Translations under genes and position numbers: made by a program
In this document: positions 58,477-64,000 of the stretch, in pieces
How positions within the stretch are numbered: the stretch's first letter is position 1
Layout of the letters: every line of letters begins with the position of its first letter
From: Doryteuthis pealeii
Taxonomy: Eukaryota > Mollusca > Cephalopoda > Myopsida > Loliginidae
Direction of reading: 5' to 3'
NCBI GenBank assembly: GCA_023376005.1
Contig: CM042151.1
Span: 78,514,696-78,578,695 of the forward strand
Length of the DNA: 64,000 nucleotides
The notes under the pieces: model-generated
Database searches by the model: none
The model's input: the letters and a program-made list of their open reading frames with translations, nothing else
Told to the model about the DNA's origin: nothing

Positions 58477-58526
<50 letters not shown>
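58291..58526 (-). mobile_element. Inverted SINE tail and (TA)n microsatellite
   Basis: Inverse of the block C start (compare 22257-22400), ending in TCTA and TA runs. Confidence 0.6.
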
Positions 58527-58528
<2 letters not shown>

Positions 58529-58784
58529 ATTTATAAAGATAAAAGGTGGCTTACCAGTGAATTTGGACATGATGGTTAGGAGGTGCAAAATTCAGGGGTT
58601 AAGTCAGCGATATAACAAATACAAAGTGCTCAATATGAAGTAGAGCAAATTTATTATAAAATGGATACAATAGAAACCTACTCGAGTTTCACTATAAGGA
58701 TCTTCAGGTTTAAATCTACTGAATTAATCGAGGTACAAATTAATTGTAGTTGATCACACTTGTGTGTTCATTGTATTCAATACA

Positions 58785-58787
<3 letters not shown>
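58527..58787. other. Unrecognised non-coding segment
   Basis: Between two microsatellites; no ORF or repeat match seen. Confidence 0.4.
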
Positions 58788-58865
<78 letters not shown>

Positions 58866-59055
58866 ACACACACACATAGATAGATAGATAGTACAGCAGT
58901 GTGGCCTATTATCAATTTCAGCTAAACAGCAAAGGAGTCTATTCCCTTTTCGCTTACATTAAACTAGAGAGATTATTTTATGCATCTCAGGTGGAATGCC
59001 ACAGCTCCCCTCAGCTCCCCAACACACACTCACAACATACACAATGGTGGCCTAC
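58788..59055 (-). mobile_element. Microsatellite and inverted SINE tail
   Basis: (TA)n(GA)n(CA)n(GATA)n at 58788-58890, then the inverse of the SINE tail at 36040-36230 (CAGCTCCCCAACACAC). Confidence 0.6.
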
Positions 59056-59745
59056 TTAAAATTGATGATTAACTAGCTCATCAACTGTTAAGGTAAAACG
59101 ATATCAGATGGGAAGATACCACAGAACAATAAAAAGGAAAAATAGATTTTAAACCATTCCCCCCTCCCATTTAACCTGGATGTTTTTTCCTTTTTCATTA
59201 ACAACATCCTTAGATGATTAAGCTATGAAAATGAATAAAGTAAAAAAAAAAGACATTGTCTATAGGTTCTAGCTAACTTGTCTGGCTACCATGTTCTTCT
59301 TCTGGATCTGATGGATTTCTGTTAAGGATTGGTTCTTCTTCATTCCATTGATTCTTCTTCCTGCTGGGCTGGTCATTGTTTCTAATATTCAATAAAGAAA
59401 CAAGACTTGGTTGTTTCTTGCTCAAGCTTTATTTTACAACCCCGCCCATATTGATTCTTCCACAGTGAGACTGACTCATCAGAGCTGACAATAATGCCTG
59501 CACTCCTCAGAAATGGGGTCAAATCTAATGGCGTGTTTGCAAGGGTCAAATCAAAATGTTATTACTTGTCAACAACTGTTGGGTAACTTTCAATGGACCC
59601 CATCTTTTTAAGTCTAACGGACCCTATTCAAAATTCTAACTACTGGTATGTTCATAATGTATAAAATGTTTATAACTTGGAACCCCATATTGATTTATCA
59701 ATGAATGAATTTTATAATGCATCACTTATTTTCCCTGTCCTTAAT
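59056..59745 (-). other. Segment J (inverted) and a possible LTR fragment
   Basis: 59060-59245 is the inverse of 35715-36030. 59257-59570 has TGTC...CAACA ends and, on the minus strand, an AATAAAG signal followed by a short ATG frame. It could be an LTR with a gag start. Weak evidence. Confidence 0.35.
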
Positions 59746-60418
59746 GCCATTAAACAAAGAAACTAGGCCAAAAAAAAAATCAATTATTTTTACACCAACA
59801 TGTTTTCTCTTATATGGTTTCAAGAAACTGTATCTAATTGATAATCCATTGCAAACTATTTTAGCTTTAAGTAACTATTCTTAATAAAAAATAATTTGTA
59901 CACATTTATATAGTTTTAATTATTCCTATCCAATAATTATAAATTTTTCAGGTATGGTTTCAAGTATTTATATCTTATACCAATAATTTGTATACATTTA
60001 TATGGTTTAAAAGATTCCTATCTAATACTGGCAATTTGTATTATTTTATATGATTTTCAGTATTCTTATACTAATAATGTGTTCACATGTGTTTTCATAT
60101 ATTGAAACCATATAAATGTGTTCAATTTACTATGGAGCTAAATCGGTTTATACAATATTTAGATTATCTTGCTTTTAATTCTATTTGTTAATGTGTTGCA
60201 TATAAACTCTGTTCATCACCTAACATAGGATATAAGATATTCTTATTATTAAAGCACAAATTATATTATGGATTTATGATTGTAAATAATGAAGATGCTG
60301 TTTTCTATGAATAATACTTTATAAAAGTTGATATGTAGTAGAGTGGGGGCCCATATTATAGATTCAGGTGTGGGTGTATCGGGTGTTTTCTGTAATAATA
60401 TTTTTGTTTTCTTTACAG
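59746..60418 (+). other. Intronic flank of ZNF copy 5 with splice acceptor
   Basis: Shares segments with 35150-35350 and 42430-42600. 60310-60385 is an inverted SINE-tail fragment as at 1345-1465. The acceptor TTTTCTTTACAG ends at 60418. Confidence 0.55.
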
Positions 60419-60554
60419 ATATCAATTGTGCTGAAGAAGGATGAATTCCTTTGATGAACAGAAAGTATTTTTAAAGATATACAAAATATACATTGATTAG
60501 AAACCATCAGTTTTGGGGCTCTGGATACAAATTGGATTCTGGTCCGTTGCGCGG
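60419..60554 (+). other. Leader of ZNF copy 5
   Basis: Homologous to the other leaders. The MNSFD upstream frame (ATG at about 60440) is present but extended by mutations to about 20 codons. Confidence 0.55.
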
Positions 60555-61847
60555 ATGATCATTTTCAATATAAAAAATGCAAGAACACATGGAGGTAAGA
60601 TATTTTCTTGTGTAGTGTGTGGATCTGGATTTTCTAAGAGTTCAATGTTGAATGCACATATGCGTAAACACACAAAACCTTACTCTTGTAAAATATGTGG
60701 ATCAGCATTTTCAAAGAGATCACGTCTAGAAACACACATTCGCTCACACACTGGGGAAAAACCCTACACGTGTGAAATATGTGGATCAGCATTCTCAGTC
60801 AACTCGAGTTTAAAAAAACATATGAGAATTCACACTGGAGAGAAGCCTTACACTTGTAAAGTGTGTGGATCAGCATTTTCACAATGTTCTAATTTAAAGA
60901 TACATATGCGAATACACACTGGAGAGAAACCATACACTTGTGAAGATTGTGGATCAACATTTTCATTCAATTCACTTTTAAAAGCACATATGCAAACACA
61001 TACTGGGGAGAAACCTTATGCCTGTGAAATTTGTGGATTGGAATTTTCATATTCTTCAAATTTAAAAAGTCATATGCGAACACACACTGGAGATAAGCCT
61101 TACACTTGTAAAGTATGTGGATCAGCATTTTCAAGAACCTCGAATTTGAAATCTCACATGCGTACACACACTGGAGAGAAACCCTTTGCTTGTCAAGTGT
61201 GTAGCTCAGCATTTTCACAATGTTCTAGTTTAAAGATACACATGCAAATACACACTGAAGAGAAACCATACTCTTGTGAAATCTGTGGATCAGCATTTTC
61301 AATCAATTCACTTTTAAAAGCACATATGAAATCACACACTGAGAAACCTTTTGGCTGTGAAGTTTGTGGATTAGCGTTTTCATATTCTCCAAGTTTAAAA
61401 AGTCATATGCGAACACACACTGGAGAGAAACCATACATTTGTGATATTTGTGGATCAGCATTTTCTGATAGTTCAGCATTAAAAAGACATGTGCGAACAC
61501 ATACAGGAGAAAAACCTTTCTCTTGTATAATATGTGGATCACGATTTTCAAAAAATGACAACTTAAAAAGACATATGCGAACACATACAGGAGAAAAACC
61601 TTTCTCTTGTATAATATGTGGATCACGATTTTCAAAAAATGACAACTTAAAAAGACATATGCGAACACATACTGGAGAGAAGCCCTATACTTGTGAAATC
61701 TGTGGTTTAGCGTTTTCACAGGGTTCCCATTTAAAAAATCACATGCAAAAACATGCAGGAGATGTAAATATCTCCACTGGAAAATCTGTGGAGAAATGCA
61801 GCTTGACTGATCACAGTACATCTGGGAATACAAGCCTCCACCATTAA
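60555..61847 (+). CDS. C2H2 zinc-finger protein, copy 5 (14 fingers, altered start)
   Basis: 430 codons in one exon. The start used by copies 2-4 (MQEHM, here at 60577) is put out of frame by a 1-bp deletion just after it. The nearest in-frame ATG upstream is 60555 (MIIFNIKNARTHGGKIFSC), which recruits leader sequence. Initiation at the internal Met of finger 1 is an alternative. Fourteen fingers follow. The first linker is HTKPY, and the one before finger 10 has lost Gly (HTEKPF). Fingers 12 and 13 are identical, a fresh duplication. Fingers 1-8 parallel copy 4 with helix changes (finger 2 SHLET to SRLET). The tail STGKSVEKCSLTDHSTSG is in retroelement-derived sequence. Confidence 0.88.
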   Translation: MIIFNIKNARTHGGKIFSCVVCGSGFSKSSMLNAHMRKHTKPYSCKICGSAFSKRSRLETHIRSHTGEKPYTCEICGSAFSVNSSLKKHMRIHTGEKPYTCKVCGSAFSQCSNLKIHMRIHTGEKPYTCEDCGSTFSFNSLLKAHMQTHTGEKPYACEICGLEFSYSSNLKSHMRTHTGDKPYTCKVCGSAFSRTSNLKSHMRTHTGEKPFACQVCSSAFSQCSSLKIHMQIHTEEKPYSCEICGSAFSINSLLKAHMKSHTEKPFGCEVCGLAFSYSPSLKSHMRTHTGEKPYICDICGSAFSDSSALKRHVRTHTGEKPFSCIICGSRFSKNDNLKRHMRTHTGEKPFSCIICGSRFSKNDNLKRHMRTHTGEKPYTCEICGLAFSQGSHLKNHMQKHAGDVNISTGKSVEKCSLTDHSTSGNTSLHH

Positions 61848-61995
61848 TATCAAATGGGAAGGTGGTTGTGTTCTATGATAAAGTAATTCAGACAGGCAGA
61901 TATATAAAAGACAAGGCCATTAAACCAGATATTGTAATCCAGTATAAACATGAAAAACTGCTCTCATTATTGATGTAGCTGTCCCAAATTCAAAA
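61805..61995 (+). pseudogene. Retrotransposon C-terminal fragment overlapping the ZNF copy 5 end
   Basis: In the alternative frame: QYIWEYKPPP, NGKVVVFYDKVIQTGRYIKD, then KPDIVIQ, continuous for about 60 codons across the ZNF stop. Truncated near 61995. Confidence 0.6.
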
Positions 61996-62046
61996 CAAAG
62001 TTTTAAATACTAGTGTATATGGAGAATATATTAAAACATGTGTATG

Positions 62047-62532
62047 TGTAGAAATTTTTTTTTGGGGGGGGAAGCTTGATGAATTAGCTGCAGCAAGGCA
62101 CCCCCCTAACTCTGAGGGGAAGTTTTGTAAAGAATTGTTTTTTTGTTGGTTATTCCATGGTGCTTTTTTTTTTTTAAGTTGTGGAGTGAGTTTTAGAAGG
62201 CCTGTGATTGGTTGGTTGTGACATCCCAGAGGGGATGTGGAGAATTCTTGAGACAAATCTGGTTCTTTTTCAGCTTAGGGTACCGCTGTGAGCAGAGGTG
62301 AGAGAAAGGCTCACTCAGGCTTTGTGTTATAGCAAAAAATACGTGCATGAGGAAATCAGTGTAACTTAGCAGATCAGTAGAGTTGTGATATTGTTAAATA
62401 AAAATATAGTTGAATTTAATTGTAAGAGTTTTGCTCGTCTATTTTATTCATTTTCCTCTGTGTAAAATTTGCCTGTATCTTTTATTTTGTTACTTGCACT
62501 GAATTTTGTTAATGATGGCAAAATTTTCGACA
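62047..62532 (+). mobile_element. LTR-like element E, copy B (486 bp)
   Basis: TGTAGAAATTT...TTTTCGACA, with the CCAAT-type GATTGGTTGG near 62209 and AATAAAA near 62398. Inverse counterpart of 13002-13994 without its internal 510 bp. Confidence 0.5.
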
Positions 62533-62628
62533 GCACAGATCCAAGCTGTGCTACTCTGAATTGGCTAGGTCAGTATTGAACCCGGAACCTTGTGGCTCCT
62601 TAGTGAATTCTCTACTAAGCTCTTGTTT
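62533..62628 (-). mobile_element. SINE tRNA-like head, inverted
   Basis: Inverse of 12893-13001 (GCACAGATCCAAGC...; B box in TATTGAACCCGGAACC). It belongs to the head-to-head SINE pair interrupted by the next element. Confidence 0.6.
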
Positions 62629-62636
62629 AAAAAGAC

Positions 62637-63237
62637 GGTAATTTATGAGGAAGTGCATCCTGGTCTCCTGCCTCAGAAATTGTTACCCGGTGACTATTAA
62701 AATAACATCCCCAACTATGTTGGTGTTACTTGAAAGAAAACAACCAACTTAGGGCGTTAAATGTATTTTAGAGGGAGGGGCTTCTCTTTTGGGCGTAATT
62801 CTTATTTATTTATCATAATTTGTCGTAATTCTTGTTCATTTATAGAAATTTGTCATGATTCTTGTTTATTTATCGTAATTTGTTGTATTATCGTAATTTG
62901 TCATGATTCTTGTTCATTTATAGAAATTTGTTGTAATTCTTGTTTAGATATGAAGATGGATATATAGTTTGGAATAGACTGAGATAGATAGATAAACAAA
63001 ATAATATAGATAGATATGAACAAATGGAGATAGATAGATATTTTCTACAAGTAAATGTATTTGTGGGGTGTCGCTTCTTTTTTGTCGTAATTATTGTTTA
63101 TTTAAACTAAAAACAAACATTAAACAACATGAATAAAAGAAAATCTGAGACGCCATAGCTGGGGACGTTATTTTAATAGTCACTGGGTAAGCAATTTCTG
63201 AGGCAGGAGACCGGGACGCACTTCCCCATAAATTACC
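62637..63237. mobile_element. Non-autonomous TIR transposon (601 bp) with 8-bp target duplication
   Basis: 62637-62720 and the inverse of 63154-63237 are about 84-bp TIRs starting GGTAATTTATG, with a few mismatches. AAAAAGAC flanks it at 62629-62636 and 63238-63245. The empty site is at 12876-12895 (inverted: TTTAAAAAGTCATTAGAGG). The interior has an imperfect minisatellite (62800-62950, unit with TTTGTCATGATTCTTGTT). 8-bp duplications occur in hAT, P and Merlin elements; the GG terminus does not settle which. Confidence 0.85.
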
Positions 63238-63249
63238 AAAAAGACATTA

Positions 63250-63372
63250 GAGGAACAGGTGGTAGGTGAGGTGCTCTACCTCAGATGCAAAAACAATCTC
63301 AATAGTTTAGCACCACTGAAAAGGGGATAGACTCCCTCACTGCCTGGTTGATACCAACAATAATCCACTTTG
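63250..63372 (+). mobile_element. SINE tail, plus strand
   Basis: GGTGGTAGGTGAGGTGCTC to GGGGATAGACTCCCTCACTG. Inverse counterpart of 12764-12885. Confidence 0.65.
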
Positions 63373-63945
63373 CCGAATTTACTTACTTCACTGAATTAAA
63401 GAATGGAGTTCTGAAGTATATATCAAAGAGGAAATCTTAGAGAGGAAAATAATTTTTCTAACAGGAAGTGAAATCTAGAAGCCAAATTTGTCTGTTCTTT
63501 CAGATCAACTAACCTCGTGAGAAAAGTGGATGGATAGAAAGAAATATTTTAAATCTCTTACTTCCAAGAAAGACTTTTTTTTTTATCTAGCAGAACATGT
63601 ATAGTTAATTTGAATTATTCTTTCATATACCATGGTTGACTCTGACCCGGTCAATAAAGTCTAAGTCTTAAAGCCACCTTCTGCCTTTGTCTCTTTCCTT
63701 TCTTGTTCCTTGAATGCCTATTTTTCAGTGCAACCACTAAAAAGAGATGGGGTAAAAAGAAAACCCGAGAAACACGCAGCCGAGAATATCCAGCTATTTT
63801 AAACCTGTAATACAACCAAAACCACTTATACTCCATAAACAACAAGGACTTTTCCTTTTATCCTAACAATGGAGTTTCTCATGACTTTGTAGAATTTTTA
63901 TTACTTCCAGAATTCTTTGCCTTGAATTTTGTACATCTTTGGGGT
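63373..63945 (-). other. Duplicon segment F, inverted copy
   Basis: Inverse of 11840-12760, without the 330-bp duplication seen there. No gene. Confidence 0.55.
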
Positions 63946-64000
63946 CATCATCATCATCATCATCATTACATGATTAATTGATTGATTCTAATTCCATCCT
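63946..64000 (-). repeat. (CAT)n LINE-tail microsatellite at window end
   Basis: CATCATCAT run at 63946-63966, the inverted 3' tail of the APE/RT LINE family. Too little follows to say more. Confidence 0.5.

Overview
This window reads as one stretch of an animal nuclear genome, most likely a coleoid cephalopod (octopus or squid). That is an inference from four things: a local cluster of single-exon C2H2 zinc-finger (ZNF) genes, tRNA-derived SINEs, very AT-rich DNA with long (TA)n(GA)n microsatellites, and a dense mix of LINE, LTR and DNA transposons. Nothing prokaryotic is present. No other host gene, tRNA or rRNA gene was recognised.

Layout. Five copies of one ZNF gene lie at 1-1073 (-, cut by the window edge, frameshifted), 15406-16386 (-, 11 fingers), 33052-34132 (-, frameshifted, 12 fingers), 42770-44209 (+, 16 fingers) and 60555-61847 (+, 14 fingers, altered start). 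All five keep the same 3' splice acceptor and untranslated leader. The four copies whose 3' end is visible keep a retrotransposon C-terminal fragment that starts inside the last ZNF codons. Each copy belongs to a segmental duplicon (retroelement fragment, AT-rich block, SINE pair, LINE 3' end) that can be followed at 11.8-17.9 kb, 29.5-35.2 kb, 42.4-49.8 kb (inverted) and 59.7-64 kb (inverted).

Between the ZNF duplicons lies a second duplicated block (3.4-8.1, 22.3-28.8, 36.3-41.0 and, inverted, 55.5-58.4 kb) built around an element with very long terminal inverted repeats. Comparing copies supplies empty sites, so several insertions can be ordered: hAT elements with 8-bp target duplications (22921-24626, 37534-38130), an LTR element inside one of them, a 996-bp element with nearly identical 144-bp inverted ends (56145-57140), a 601-bp element with an 8-bp target duplication inside an old SINE (62637-63237), a solo LTR with a GGCC duplication (32255-32674), and a 3.1-kb Gypsy-type element bounded by two LTRs and GTGTC duplications that has lost its reverse transcriptase (50019-53114).

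Two non-LTR retrotransposons are nearly complete but mutated: an APE/RT element at 18.3-21.8 kb (-) and a 5'-truncated RT/RNase H element at 44.5-47.1 kb (+). The most notable points are the retroelement-derived C-terminus of the ZNF genes, decayed extra fingers in the leader of two copies, perfect three-unit heat-shock-type motifs in two LTRs and one further repeat region, and the datable nested insertions. I did not find a clearly new multi-gene system.
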